Part shown: piece by piece, positions 50,652 to 60,325 of the stretch
Numbering within the stretch: position 1 is the first letter of the stretch
Layout of the letters: every line of letters starts with the position of its first letter
Assembly: GCA_019113005.1 (NCBI GenBank)
Contig: DXIE01000003.1
Span: 1-61,785, forward strand
Direction: 5' to 3'
Source of the DNA: Candidatus Butyricicoccus avistercoris
Lineage (GTDB): Bacteria; Bacillota; Clostridia; Oscillospirales; Butyricicoccaceae
Length of the DNA stretch: 61,785 nucleotides
The notes under the pieces: model-generated
The model's database searches: none
Told to the model about the DNA's origin: nothing
Seen by the model: the letters and a program-made list of their open reading frames with translations, nothing else
Position numbers and translations under genes: made by a program

Positions 50652-52772
50652 TTACATACTCTTTCTTTCTGCAATTTCTGCCATTTTTGCTTCGTTTAAA
50701 CGGGTATCTCCTTTCACTCTAGAATAAGATAAATAACCGTTCATACGCTCAATCTTTGTTAAATTTTGACTTCCACACTTTGGACATGTATCCATAGACA
50801 GTTCTTCATGTCCACAATCATTACAATAAGCAAGTGATAGATTAACACCCTCATAAAAGCCCATTTTCATTGCACGACGAACCATTGTGCGAATAGCCTC
50901 TAAATTATAATCTATCTGATATTTAACATATTGTATCTTACCACCATTACACAAATTCCAGTAGCGATATTCAAGATTTTGCTTTTCGATAGGTGTAATA
51001 TCTTCTGCAACATGACAATGGAAACTATTTGAAACATATTCCCTATCAGATACACCTTCAATTATACCATATTTAGCTCTAAACTGGTGAACCTGTAAAC
51101 CGCAAAGACTTTCTGCTGGTGTGCCATAGATAGCATAAAGATAACCATCTTCCTCTTTAAACTGATTAACTTTTTCATTTATATACTCAAGCACTTCTTT
51201 AGCAAATTCGCCGTCCTCAACTAAGCTCTTGCCATTATAAAGCATTTGCAGCTCATTTAGTGCAGTAATACCAAAAGATGCAGTAGCGGTTTTCATAATT
51301 GGCTTAATTTTATCATTTATTCCAAGATGACCGCCATAAAAACCACCTTCACAGTAAGCAAGAGGATTTGTAGACGCTCTCATTTCGCCCAGATATGCAT
51401 ATGTACGAATATGTAATTTACGAATAAGCTCAAGATAATAATCTAAAACTTTATAAAAATCGAGATTTTCCTGTCTGGATTTAGCTAAAATCATAGGTAA
51501 ATGCAGAGAAACTGCACCTATATTCCATCTTCCCACAAAAACAGGCTTATCATTTTCATCTGCTGGTTTCATTCCGCCACGCTCATACCAAGGAGATAAG
51601 AACGCACGACAACCCATAGGACTGATAATTTTACCATATTTTTTATACATTGATGGCACATAACCCTCACCAGAAAGAGAAAGCCAGTCTGGATACATAG
51701 CTCTTGATGAGCATAATATACCTGCTTCGAAAACGTCTTCAATCTCTTTGCCCTTACCGTGCAATTCTTCATCATATAAAAATACGATTTTAGGGAATAA
51801 AACAGGTTTCTTTTGTCCCTTTTTACCCTGTCCACGACGTCTTACATCAAGCATTGTTATAGATGCCATTTTAGCAAATCTGCTTGTACCAGTACCCATA
51901 GTCATTGTGATAAATGGATAATCTCCACGGCTTGATGCAACAGTATTAAATTTATACTCCCAGCCTTGGAAACCTTGCTCAAAATCGTTAAGCACATCAG
52001 CCATAGCTTCTTTTTCAACTGTTTCAGCATCTAATCCCATTCGAGTATACTTTTCTGTTAACATTTTATATGTTTTTTCAGCATAAGGCTCTAAAAGTAA
52101 ATCAACACTTGGAACGGTAAAACCACCATATTGCTGACTTGCAGCAGAAAGCACTATGTCACCGATAACATCAAATGCAACATCAAGAGTTTTAGGCTCA
52201 TTATACCAAAGGTTGCCCATTTCAAAGCCGCCTTTAAGCACATTTTCAACATCAAATAGACAACAGTTCATTGTATCACGTCTTGCTGACATATCATGCA
52301 CATAGATATAACCATCACGACAAGCTTGTAATTCCTCGGTTGTCATAAAGAATTTTTGATAAAGCTCTTTATTAAGTTGATTAAAAATCAAACTACGTTT
52401 TGTTGAAACTAAAGCAGAGTCAGTGTTTGAGTTTTCTTTATCGCCTATATACATAATAGACTGACTTTTTTTATAAACACTGTCTAACATTCCCACAAAG
52501 TCTTGCTTATAATTTCTATAATCACGATAGCTTTTTGCAACTTCTGGACGTACACGTTCAAGGGCTGCCTCTACCATATTATGCATTTGACCAATTTGAA
52601 TTTCTGATGTATTCATTTGATTTACATAGTCTTCAACATATTTGCAAATGCTATTTATTTCCTCTTTTGTAAATTCATATAATACACGATTTGCAGATTT
52701 ATTAACAGCTGCAATCACTTTATTGACATTAAATTCCTCTTTTGTATGGTCTTTTTTTACAACATACACCAT
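50652..52772 (-). CDS. nrdD: Anaerobic ribonucleoside-triphosphate reductase
   Basis: A 706-residue, oxygen-sensitive class III reductase making dNTPs from NTPs. The N-terminal ATP-cone (about 1-90, KKDHTKEEFNVNKVIAAVNKS) gives allosteric control. The catalytic barrel includes DMSARRDTMNCCLFDVENVL. Near the C-terminus a zinc site (CNDCG and CPKCG) is followed by the glycyl-radical loop RMNGYLS with Gly679. Its presence with NrdG fits a strict anaerobe. Confidence 0.96.
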   Translation of the reverse strand: MVYVVKKDHTKEEFNVNKVIAAVNKSANRVLYEFTKEEINSICKYVEDYVNQMNTSEIQIGQMHNMVEAALERVRPEVAKSYRDYRNYKQDFVGMLDSVYKKSQSIMYIGDKENSNTDSALVSTKRSLIFNQLNKELYQKFFMTTEELQACRDGYIYVHDMSARRDTMNCCLFDVENVLKGGFEMGNLWYNEPKTLDVAFDVIGDIVLSAASQQYGGFTVPSVDLLLEPYAEKTYKMLTEKYTRMGLDAETVEKEAMADVLNDFEQGFQGWEYKFNTVASSRGDYPFITMTMGTGTSRFAKMASITMLDVRRRGQGKKGQKKPVLFPKIVFLYDEELHGKGKEIEDVFEAGILCSSRAMYPDWLSLSGEGYVPSMYKKYGKIISPMGCRAFLSPWYERGGMKPADENDKPVFVGRWNIGAVSLHLPMILAKSRQENLDFYKVLDYYLELIRKLHIRTYAYLGEMRASTNPLAYCEGGFYGGHLGINDKIKPIMKTATASFGITALNELQMLYNGKSLVEDGEFAKEVLEYINEKVNQFKEEDGYLYAIYGTPAESLCGLQVHQFRAKYGIIEGVSDREYVSNSFHCHVAEDITPIEKQNLEYRYWNLCNGGKIQYVKYQIDYNLEAIRTMVRRAMKMGFYEGVNLSLAYCNDCGHEELSMDTCPKCGSQNLTKIERMNGYLSYSRVKGDTRLNEAKMAEIAERKSM

Positions 52773-52898
52773 CTATCTAAAACGCCCTTTCATCATAAAT
52801 ATTGTAGCTGTTCCATTATACCACCCTATATCTTGTATTGCCATTATAATTATATACAAATTAAAGTGTTTAAATTAGTACGCTTTTATGCTTGTTAA

Positions 52899-52927
52899 TT
52901 GACATAAGCAAAAAGTGAATTTATAAT
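52899..52927 (+). promoter_or_regulatory. Consensus promoter of the nitroreductase gene
   Basis: A perfect -35 TTGACA (52899-52904), a 17-base spacer and a perfect -10 TATAAT (52922-52927). It is the only fully consensus sigma-A promoter noticed in the window, which implies strong or tightly repressed expression. Confidence 0.8.
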
Positions 52928-52977
52928 AGAAAATATTAGAATTAATATACATTTTTATTTTTGTGTGGAGGTTATAT

Positions 52978-53514
52978 ATGGAATTACAAAATTGTATTTT
53001 AACTCGCAGAAGCATTAGAAAATTTACTGATGAAGCTGTATCACATGAAACCTTAGAAAAAATCATTGCACTTTCTGCCTATGCACCATCATGGAAAAAC
53101 ACACAGATTTCTCGTTATATTGCGATTGAAAATCCAGAAATGCTAAATAAAATTGCTGAAGTTTATGCACCATTTAATGGCAAAATAATATCTAATTGTA
53201 AAACACTGATTGCACAAACCTTTATAAAAAACAGAAGTGGTTTTGAACGTGACGGCTCATATTCAACAGATAGAAATGAAGGCTGGCAGTATTATGACTG
53301 TGGTATTGCGGCTCAAACTTTCTGTTTAGCTGCACATGAGTTTGGTGTTGGCTCAGTAATACTTGGCATTTTTGACCGCAAAGAGATTGAAAAATATCTC
53401 GAAATTCCACAAGACCAAGAGCTTATGTCACTTATAGCTATCGGTTATCCTCCCGAAAGTGATATTCCTGCACCAAAGAGAAAAGATGTTGATACACTTC
53501 TTAGCTATCGTTAA
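52978..53514 (+). CDS. Nitroreductase family protein
   Basis: A 178-residue FMN-dependent oxidoreductase. The N-terminal FMN-binding ILTRRSIRKFTDEAV is diagnostic, with APSWKNTQ and a C-terminal VGSVILGIFDRKEIEKYLEIP plus LIAIGYPPE. It uses NAD(P)H to reduce nitro compounds, quinones or other small acceptors; the physiological substrate is unknown. The start is ATG 52978 with GGAGG upstream. Confidence 0.92.
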   Translation: MELQNCILTRRSIRKFTDEAVSHETLEKIIALSAYAPSWKNTQISRYIAIENPEMLNKIAEVYAPFNGKIISNCKTLIAQTFIKNRSGFERDGSYSTDRNEGWQYYDCGIAAQTFCLAAHEFGVGSVILGIFDRKEIEKYLEIPQDQELMSLIAIGYPPESDIPAPKRKDVDTLLSYR

Positions 53515-53540
53515 ATTTAACATTTTCACTTTCGCAGAAA

Positions 53541-53574
53541 AAGTCCACTGGTTTTCCCAGAGGACTTTTTTATT
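53541..53574. terminator. Bidirectional terminator between nitroreductase and rlmH
   Basis: Stem AAGTCCaCTGG / CCAGaGGACTT with loop TTTTC, followed by TTTTTT. Confidence 0.85.
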
Positions 53575-54052
53575 TATGGTATTTTCCACCAGCTGCAATA
53601 TTAAGTGCTCTGTAAACCTGTTCAAGCACCATAACCCTTGCTAAATGGTGTGGAAATGTCATTGGTGACATAGATAATCTTAAATTAGCTTGTTTTTTAA
53701 GCTGCTCGTCCATGCCACAAGAGCCACCTATAAGTATAACCAAACGACTTATGCCATTTAATGTAAACTCCGCTATTTTATCTGCGAGAGCCTCACTTGA
53801 CATTGTTTTACCCTCTATGCACATAGCTATAACAGCTGCACCTTGAGGTATTTTTGAGCGAATAAGCTCGGCTTCTTTTTGCAATGCAGATGTTATCTGA
53901 CCATCTGATGGTTTATCTGGTAAGCGTTGTTCTGGAAGTTCAAGTATTTCCAGTTTACAATAACCCGAAAGGCGTTTTTCATACTCCTTAACTGCTTCTT
54001 TCCAAAACTTTTCTCCAAGTTTACCAACACAAATTAACCTAATGCTAAGCAC
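53570..54052 (-). CDS. rlmH: 23S rRNA pseudouridine-1915 N3-methyltransferase
   Basis: A 160-residue SPOUT methyltransferase (RlmH/YbeA family). Motifs are LICVGKLGEKFW at the start, the SAM knot LVILIGGSCGMDEQL, and the conserved end MTFPHHLARVMVLEQVYRALNI. The start is GTG 54052 after GGAGGTGG, overlapping walJ by 19 bases. rlmH next to walJ is a common Firmicutes arrangement. Confidence 0.95.
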   Translation of the reverse strand: MLSIRLICVGKLGEKFWKEAVKEYEKRLSGYCKLEILELPEQRLPDKPSDGQITSALQKEAELIRSKIPQGAAVIAMCIEGKTMSSEALADKIAEFTLNGISRLVILIGGSCGMDEQLKKQANLRLSMSPMTFPHHLARVMVLEQVYRALNIAAGGKYHK

Positions 54053-54852
54053 TTGTCCACCTCCATTTCACAAAATATGGGTTTTTCCATTTCGTTTACA
54101 GGTGCAACAAACACTTCACATGTAATGCCAGATGTAAAAAGCATTTGATTTATATATCTTAGTGCCTTTACAGGAGTGTTATTTTTCTCGCTTAAATGAG
54201 CTAAAACTATAGTCTTAACCCCATTTTGCACCAAATCAAGTATACATTCAGCACAAGCAGCATTAGACAAATGCCCGAAATTTCCTAAAACTCGCTGTTT
54301 TAATTGATAAGGATATATTGTATTGTTTTTAAGCATATCAATATCATGGTTAGCTTCTATAACAACAAAATCACATTTGCAAAGCATATTTTTTATGCTT
54401 AAAGGCATAAACCCTAAATCGGTTGCAAAACCGAAGGTTATTTCTTTGCAAGTTAATATAAACCCTACACTTTCATTTGCATCATGTGGCGTTAAAAAAG
54501 AGTCAATCTGAACCGACTTAATAGAAAAGCTCTCAGAACCTATAAAAGTATGAATAATATCCTGTGCATGAGGTATTTTCTGTAATACTGCACGGGCTGT
54601 ACCCTCTGTCATAAAAACAGGAACATCATATTTTTTAGCAAATGTTGAAAGTCCTTTTATATGGTCTGAATGTTCATGTGTTATAAGCACAGCATCTAAC
54701 ATATCAACAGTCAAACCCAGACTAGCAAGTGCATTATTAAGCTTTCTTACAGATACGCCCATATCTATTAAAATTATAGCATCACCGCAAAAAAACACGC
54801 TGCAATTACCAGAAGAACCACTTGCGATACTAAAATAACCTATCTTATTCAA
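54034..54852 (-). CDS. walJ: MBL-fold hydrolase WalJ (YycJ)
   Basis: A 272-residue metallo-beta-lactamase-fold protein. It has FSIASGSSGNCSVF at the N-terminus and the metal-binding THEHSDHIKGL, with further ligands in TPHDANESVGF and the HLSNAACAE segment. WalJ proteins are cytosolic, linked to cell wall and DNA metabolism, and have suspected nuclease activity. I prefer TTG 54852 (NKIGYFSIAS) because AAGGGTG lies ten bases upstream; ATG 54873 is an alternative with a poor ribosome site. Confidence 0.9.
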   Translation of the reverse strand: MNKIGYFSIASGSSGNCSVFFCGDAIILIDMGVSVRKLNNALASLGLTVDMLDAVLITHEHSDHIKGLSTFAKKYDVPVFMTEGTARAVLQKIPHAQDIIHTFIGSESFSIKSVQIDSFLTPHDANESVGFILTCKEITFGFATDLGFMPLSIKNMLCKCDFVVIEANHDIDMLKNNTIYPYQLKQRVLGNFGHLSNAACAECILDLVQNGVKTIVLAHLSEKNNTPVKALRYINQMLFTSGITCEVFVAPVNEMEKPIFCEMEVDKCLALG

Positions 54853-54918
54853 TAGATTAAAGCACCCTTTCATATGAAAATCGGGGCGGAAAACAAAATG
54901 ACCGCCCCAATAGTTGTT

Positions 54919-56220
54919 TTATTTTGCGTTTGGCATAGGGCTGCTAGAGTCTGGAATTTCAGCTCTATACATATCAGCACCCAAGCCAACAAACTTTTCG
55001 ACTAAGTTTTCATAACCACGCTCGATATTAGTAACCTGTTCAACCATAGTAGTGCCCTTAGCAGCAAGACCTGCAATAACCATAGCCGCACCTGCACGAA
55101 GGTCATAAGCACGAACTGGAGCTGCCTTTAATTCAGGTACTCCCTCTACAACAGCAACCTTACCTTCTACATGGATATTTGCACCCATTCGAATAAGGTC
55201 CTCAGTGTAACGATATCTGTTATCCCAAACACCTTCAGTTATAATGCTTGTGCCTTCAGCAAGACATAAAGCAGTAGTCATCTGAGGCTGCATATCAGTA
55301 GGAAATCCTGGATAAGGCAGAGTTTTAATGTTAGTTTTAGACAGCTTACCTGTGCGAGTTACTAAAACTGCATCATCGTATTCAGTAACTTCTACACCCA
55401 TCTCTGTGAGCTTATTTGTTATACATTCAAGATGCTTTGGAATGACATTTTTAATAAGTGCCTGACCGCCACAAGCAGCAACAGCTGCCATAAATGTACC
55501 TGCCTCAATCTGGTCTGGGATTATAGAATATGTTCCGCCATGCATTTTTTTAACGCCACGGATTTTGATAACATCAGTACCAGCACCCTTAACATCAGCA
55601 CCCATAGCATTTAAAAAGTTAGCAAGGTCTACAATGTGAGGTTCTTTTGCCGCATTTTCAATGATAGTCATACCATCTGCAAGCACAGCCGCAAGCATAA
55701 TATTGATAGTTGCACCAACAGATACAACATCAAAATAGATATGAGCACCTTTTAACCCATTTGGAGCTTCTGCGTGAATATATCCACCCTCACGAATGGA
55801 AATCTTAGCACCCAGAGCTTCAAAACCTTTAATATGCTGGTCGATTGGACGAACACCGCCAAAGTTGCAGCCACCTGGCATAGTAACTTCTGCACGATGA
55901 TATTTACCTAACAATGCACCGATAAGGTAATAAGAAGCTCTTATCTTACGCATAAGGTCATATGGAATTTTGTCTTTATCCTGATTACATTCACCTGAAA
56001 GCTCAACTGTGGTGGCATTTAACAGTCTAACAGACACGCCAAGCTCACGAAGGATTTCAAGCTGCAAAGTTACGTCTATAATTTTAGGTACATTTTCAAT
56101 TCTGCATGGACCATCAACTAATAGAGCAGCTGGAACAATAGCAACTGCTGCATTTTTAGCACCACTGATGGTTACTTCTCCATTAAGGCGTTTACCGCCA
56201 TTGATGACATATTTTGTCAA
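54919..56220 (-). CDS. murA: UDP-N-acetylglucosamine 1-carboxyvinyltransferase
   Basis: A 433-residue enzyme for the first committed step of peptidoglycan synthesis. It begins YVINGGKRLNGEVTISGAKNAA, has the catalytic Cys118 in MPGGCNFGGVRPIDQH (the fosfomycin target, so it should be sensitive), and the conserved PGFPTDMQPQ and DLRAGAAMVIAGL. The start is TTG 56220, nine bases after AAGGAG; the frame is open further upstream but is not homologous-looking. It lies between the Wal accessory genes and walJ. Confidence 0.95.
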   Translation of the reverse strand: MTKYVINGGKRLNGEVTISGAKNAAVAIVPAALLVDGPCRIENVPKIIDVTLQLEILRELGVSVRLLNATTVELSGECNQDKDKIPYDLMRKIRASYYLIGALLGKYHRAEVTMPGGCNFGGVRPIDQHIKGFEALGAKISIREGGYIHAEAPNGLKGAHIYFDVVSVGATINIMLAAVLADGMTIIENAAKEPHIVDLANFLNAMGADVKGAGTDVIKIRGVKKMHGGTYSIIPDQIEAGTFMAAVAACGGQALIKNVIPKHLECITNKLTEMGVEVTEYDDAVLVTRTGKLSKTNIKTLPYPGFPTDMQPQMTTALCLAEGTSIITEGVWDNRYRYTEDLIRMGANIHVEGKVAVVEGVPELKAAPVRAYDLRAGAAMVIAGLAAKGTTMVEQVTNIERGYENLVEKFVGLGADMYRAEIPDSSSPMPNAK

Positions 56221-56303
56221 TTCAACCGTCTCCTTAAGTCTCCTTAATATATTAAAAAAGCGAATATAACTTATTAATATTCGCATGGTGTTATCATAAT
56301 ATT

Positions 56304-56333
56304 ATTTTATGCATTATTAAAATCTTATGACAA
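56304..56333 (-). promoter_or_regulatory. Candidate murA promoter
   Basis: Minus-strand -35 TTGTCA (56328-56333), an 18-base spacer and -10 TAAAAT (56304-56309), in the 210-base gap between the yycI-like gene and murA. Confidence 0.45.
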
Positions 56334-56431
56334 TGCTCTAAATATTTTAACACAACACACACTGTAAAGTAAAGTATTTTTACGCCCCAAACTCAATATT
56401 TTCTTATAGCTAAAATAACAATTTTTTCATT

Positions 56432-57238
56432 CTAAACCACTTCATTTTTGACTGGGTCTACATAAAAATATCCATTATCTGTTTTTATTCTCCAAACAGG
56501 GCTAAGTTGCATTTGGCTTCCCGCACCATTAACAAGCAATAAACCTGCTGTAATATCATAGATTTCATTTGCTTTTTTCTGCCCTGCGAACCAAATAATG
56601 CTATCAATAGGATTATATGTAGAATATAAATTATTTCTTGTAGCATAAGGCTCAGAAAAAGTCCATTTTCCACTTATAGTTATACTATCATCAGAAAACA
56701 CTATTTTTAAATTTCTGTTAAAAACCTCATAACCTGCTGTTTTAAAACTTGCCACTGCTACAAAACCATTTATATCTATTTGCAAACCAGACTCATTTAT
56801 ACCCATATTTTTCAGCAAATTATCAGCCTCATTTTTTACAGAGTCTTCATCTGGTTTTTTATAATCCTTAGGAGTTATAACAGCATTTATTTCACCACTA
56901 TCATTCCAGCTTACTTCACCAAATTCACTTTTAAGACTCAAAGATTTATCTCCGTTTATTTGCTCTGCATCATCTCCTAAAAGCTTATGAGCAAGCTTTA
57001 ATTCGTCTGTTCGACTTTGGTCTATAATAAGCTGCGGCATCATTGCCTCTTTAGGTAATGACATTTCTTTCATTGTTATACCATTATCAGCAAGCACAAT
57101 TTGCAAATTTTTCAACATTTCCTGTTCACGTTTTTGCTCACTTGCCCATTTAACAACCAAAACGCCCGCTAAAAAAGTATCAACAAGTAGTAAAATAACA
57201 ATTAAAATAGTTTTAATTTTACCCCATTGCAAGTGCAT
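56432..57238 (-). CDS. Wal accessory membrane protein, YycI-like
   Basis: A 268-residue protein with one N-terminal membrane segment (about 10-29) and an extracytoplasmic domain. The C-terminal LSPVWRIKTDNGYFYVDPVKNEVV resembles the YycI/PepSY-like end. YycI and YycH modulate the WalK kinase from outside the membrane. Sequence similarity is weak, and position in the wal operon carries much of the assignment. It starts 15 bases after the YycH-like gene. Confidence 0.7.
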   Translation of the reverse strand: MHLQWGKIKTILIVILLLVDTFLAGVLVVKWASEQKREQEMLKNLQIVLADNGITMKEMSLPKEAMMPQLIIDQSRTDELKLAHKLLGDDAEQINGDKSLSLKSEFGEVSWNDSGEINAVITPKDYKKPDEDSVKNEADNLLKNMGINESGLQIDINGFVAVASFKTAGYEVFNRNLKIVFSDDSITISGKWTFSEPYATRNNLYSTYNPIDSIIWFAGQKKANEIYDITAGLLLVNGAGSQMQLSPVWRIKTDNGYFYVDPVKNEVV

Positions 57239-57253
57239 TTACCTCCTTCACAT

Positions 57254-58531
57254 TTAAAATCTGTAAACGCATTGTGCAGTAAAATTCATTTGTTCATCTT
57301 GAGTATAAACAAGCATAAGCCTGAAAAGTTCATTATTAGAAGCAACTGCTGCCTGTCTTGTAGGTATCACAGCCGTTTGTACACCTGTCTGATTAAAATT
57401 TTTAAGCTCAAATCTTGCTTCCATCAGTTTATTGTTTTGTATAACAAGCTGAGCAAAAGGTTTTTCTGTTTTTACTGGAATACCACCTATACACTGAATA
57501 AAAGTGAATACTTTTTCATCATCATTTTGAGTTATTGCATAAAGCATGGCTTGTGAAGTATCACCCATACTATTTTGCACTTCTCTAACAAGAGTTACTG
57601 CTAAATCCATTTGCACATTAAGTTCATTTGCATACTCAGGGTCATTACTAACATTTATACCGCCCTCATTTGCAGAAGCATTAAAAATCACTGTACCATC
57701 TTTTGAAACATGGAGTGTGCTGTAATCCTCTACAAAAACCATAGTTTGACCTTGATTTTCCTCATATCTATTTACATATAAATCATATGAAAAAGCGGAT
57801 AACAAATTTGTAAGACTTGTTCCATTTTGAGCATCTAAAAAATCTGGTATACTTACAGAATATTTTTCTGCGTGAACTATATCATTTTCAAAAATAAGTG
57901 TATCAGGTCTTATTTTTTGAAACATATCATCATCAGCTGCAAATATGCATTTATTAGTTGGCAATTTAATTACATCAACATTCCATTTGTTAATATTGGT
58001 ACTTTTCTTTTTAAATCCATTCATTGTATGAATATAAAGCGTACCAGTTTCATCAAGCCAAATTATATCAGTTGCTGTTTGCTCTTTGGACGTTTGACCC
58101 ATCCAGTTTGCTAAAAGTGATATTGGCAAACTGCCCTCATAACCGAAATAAATGCCATCTGATTTTAAACTTTGCTTTAATTCCGATAAATCTGCCGACT
58201 GAAACTCACCCTGTGCAGCAAGTGCTTTACCAATAACCTCATACATTGCATCATAGAGTACAGACACAGAGGCTTCGTGATATTGTGCACCATTTGTTTT
58301 TCCTTCATCTTTAATAGCTATCCTAGTTGGCATAGCCGCTGGATTATTGCCTGTTTTTATTTCAAATCCATTTACACCATAAGTTACACGCTGATAAAGT
58401 GAGGCAAATATAGAATCCTCAGGCACACTTGAAGTATCAAGATATGAAAGCCATGCAAGTGCAGTAAGTGGAATCATTGCAATAAATAACAAAAGTAAAA
58501 TTAAATTTTTGAGTCTGTTTCTTTTTTGCAT
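57254..58531 (-). CDS. Wal accessory membrane protein, YycH-like
   Basis: A 425-residue protein with an N-terminal membrane helix (about 9-29) and a large extracytoplasmic part. It occupies the yycH position directly after walK and overlaps it by 31 bases. Similarity to characterised YycH is only by size, topology and context. The probable role is to hold or tune WalK activity together with the next gene. Confidence 0.6.
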   Translation of the reverse strand: MQKRNRLKNLILLLLFIAMIPLTALAWLSYLDTSSVPEDSIFASLYQRVTYGVNGFEIKTGNNPAAMPTRIAIKDEGKTNGAQYHEASVSVLYDAMYEVIGKALAAQGEFQSADLSELKQSLKSDGIYFGYEGSLPISLLANWMGQTSKEQTATDIIWLDETGTLYIHTMNGFKKKSTNINKWNVDVIKLPTNKCIFAADDDMFQKIRPDTLIFENDIVHAEKYSVSIPDFLDAQNGTSLTNLLSAFSYDLYVNRYEENQGQTMVFVEDYSTLHVSKDGTVIFNASANEGGINVSNDPEYANELNVQMDLAVTLVREVQNSMGDTSQAMLYAITQNDDEKVFTFIQCIGGIPVKTEKPFAQLVIQNNKLMEARFELKNFNQTGVQTAVIPTRQAAVASNNELFRLMLVYTQDEQMNFTAQCVYRF

Positions 58532-60315
58532 TCTACATTACCCTCTTGCTCAATCGGAAGAAGTATAGTAACTTCTGTGCCTTTATCGGTTTCACTTTCA
58601 AGGAATATTTTACCGTTATGAGCCTTAACCATTTCTTTGGCTATCGCAAGACCTAAACCTGTACCGCCTTTTTCTCTTGACCTTGCTTTATCAACTCGAT
58701 AAAAACGCTCAAACAGTCTAGGTATATCCTCTTTCGGAATACCAATACCATTGTCAACAACACGAATACGCACTGTTTTAGCGTCCATTTGGTCTGCAAA
58801 TAAAAATATTCTGCCACCATTTGGTGTATATTTTATGGAGTTTGAAATTATATTTACAACCACCTGCTCAAGACGCTCCTTGTCACCCTCAATTTCAGGA
58901 AGTGGCTTTGGAACATACATTGCAAGTGAATGACCATTTTTCTGAGCCTCAAGCTCCATAGCAGTATAAATATTTTCAAGCATTTGCTGAACCGAAAAAC
59001 GCCTAAAAGATAAATCCATTCTGCCATAATCAAGCTTAGAAAGTGTTAGCAAATCCTTAACAATACGAGTCATTCTGTCAGCTTCTCCAGTTATAACACT
59101 TAGAAAACGCTTTTCAGTATCTGGAGGAAGCTCACCAGCTGCGTCCATAAGTGTTTCTGTGTAGCTTTTAATATTGGTAAGTGGAGTTCTAAGCTCATGT
59201 GACACATTAGCAACAAATTCACGTCTTGCATCATCAAGTTTTTTCTGCTCTGTTATATCATGAATAACAGCAATAACGCCACGTTCACTTTCTCTTGCAC
59301 CAAATGAGGCAAGAAGCACCTGTAAAACACGATTTTTTCTCTTTATCTCATAGCTTACAGAGCGTTTCTGTGCCAGTGACTCTGGAAGTTCTATATCAGT
59401 AAACACATCTTTAAAGCTCATATTTTCGTTAAAGTCTATATCTAACAAACGCTCGGTTGCGGGGTTCATATGAATAACTTTACCATTCATAGCAAACGCC
59501 GCCACACCATCTGACATATGTAAAAATAGAGTGTTTAACTTATCTCTTTCATCTTGCACTTCTCCTATTGTGTTTTGGAGCATTTCAGCCATATAGTTAA
59601 ATGTTTCTGAAAGATTACCTATTTCGTCACCCGATTGTATTTCCAATCTATGGCTATAATCGCCCGATGCTACAAGTTTTGCCTGTTTAGTTATATTTTC
59701 AATAGGTGTCGTTATAGTTTTACTGAGTAAAAAGCTGAGTAATACTACAACTAAAAGCCCAAAGAGCATTGCTTCCATAACAATGCTAAAGAAACGCCAT
59801 GAAAGCTCTTGTATTTCCTGTTTATCATCTTTAATATAAACAATAAATGTTTCATTTTCACCCTTTACAGGGTATGCAGCATCAATATAATGGTCTATAA
59901 CTGCATTTTTAAGTCCTATTTGACCTGCCATAGCAGATAATAAATTAGGTGTTATTGTGATTTCTGCACTGCCTTTTTCTCTTGAACCACTTAAATAATT
60001 ACCTGCACTATCTAATATATAATAATTTCTATGACTATCAATGCCAAGCGAACCCGCTCTTACATTAATCATTTCATTTAACTGACTGGCTGCATTTTGC
60101 TCATGAGCAGCTTCTTCCATAGCCTCTCTTAAATCAAATGTAAAAACTCTGGTCATTTGGTCTTGAAAATCTTTAAGATAATAGTTACCGACACTATTTA
60201 TAAGAAATGTGCCGGTAACTACCATAACAGATATAATAAGCAATATCAAAATAAGAACTAATTTCATGTGCAGACTGCGAAACACACCAACAGTCATTTT
60301 TTTATTATTTTCCAT
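58501..60315 (-). CDS. walK: Sensor histidine kinase WalK
   Basis: A 604-residue membrane kinase. It has two transmembrane helices (about 18-40 and 175-197) flanking a PAS-like extracytoplasmic sensor, then HAMP (about 198-250), a cytoplasmic PAS (about 258-355) and HisKA with His373 in VSHELRTPLTN. The HATPase domain has NIISNSIKYTPNGG, DNGIGIPKEDI and KGGTGLGLAIAKEM. WalRK controls cell wall hydrolases and is usually essential in Firmicutes. It follows walR by ten bases. Confidence 0.95.
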   Translation of the reverse strand: MENNKKMTVGVFRSLHMKLVLILILLIISVMVVTGTFLINSVGNYYLKDFQDQMTRVFTFDLREAMEEAAHEQNAASQLNEMINVRAGSLGIDSHRNYYILDSAGNYLSGSREKGSAEITITPNLLSAMAGQIGLKNAVIDHYIDAAYPVKGENETFIVYIKDDKQEIQELSWRFFSIVMEAMLFGLLVVVLLSFLLSKTITTPIENITKQAKLVASGDYSHRLEIQSGDEIGNLSETFNYMAEMLQNTIGEVQDERDKLNTLFLHMSDGVAAFAMNGKVIHMNPATERLLDIDFNENMSFKDVFTDIELPESLAQKRSVSYEIKRKNRVLQVLLASFGARESERGVIAVIHDITEQKKLDDARREFVANVSHELRTPLTNIKSYTETLMDAAGELPPDTEKRFLSVITGEADRMTRIVKDLLTLSKLDYGRMDLSFRRFSVQQMLENIYTAMELEAQKNGHSLAMYVPKPLPEIEGDKERLEQVVVNIISNSIKYTPNGGRIFLFADQMDAKTVRIRVVDNGIGIPKEDIPRLFERFYRVDKARSREKGGTGLGLAIAKEMVKAHNGKIFLESETDKGTEVTILLPIEQEGNVECKKETDSKI

Positions 60316-60325
60316 GAATAGCTCC

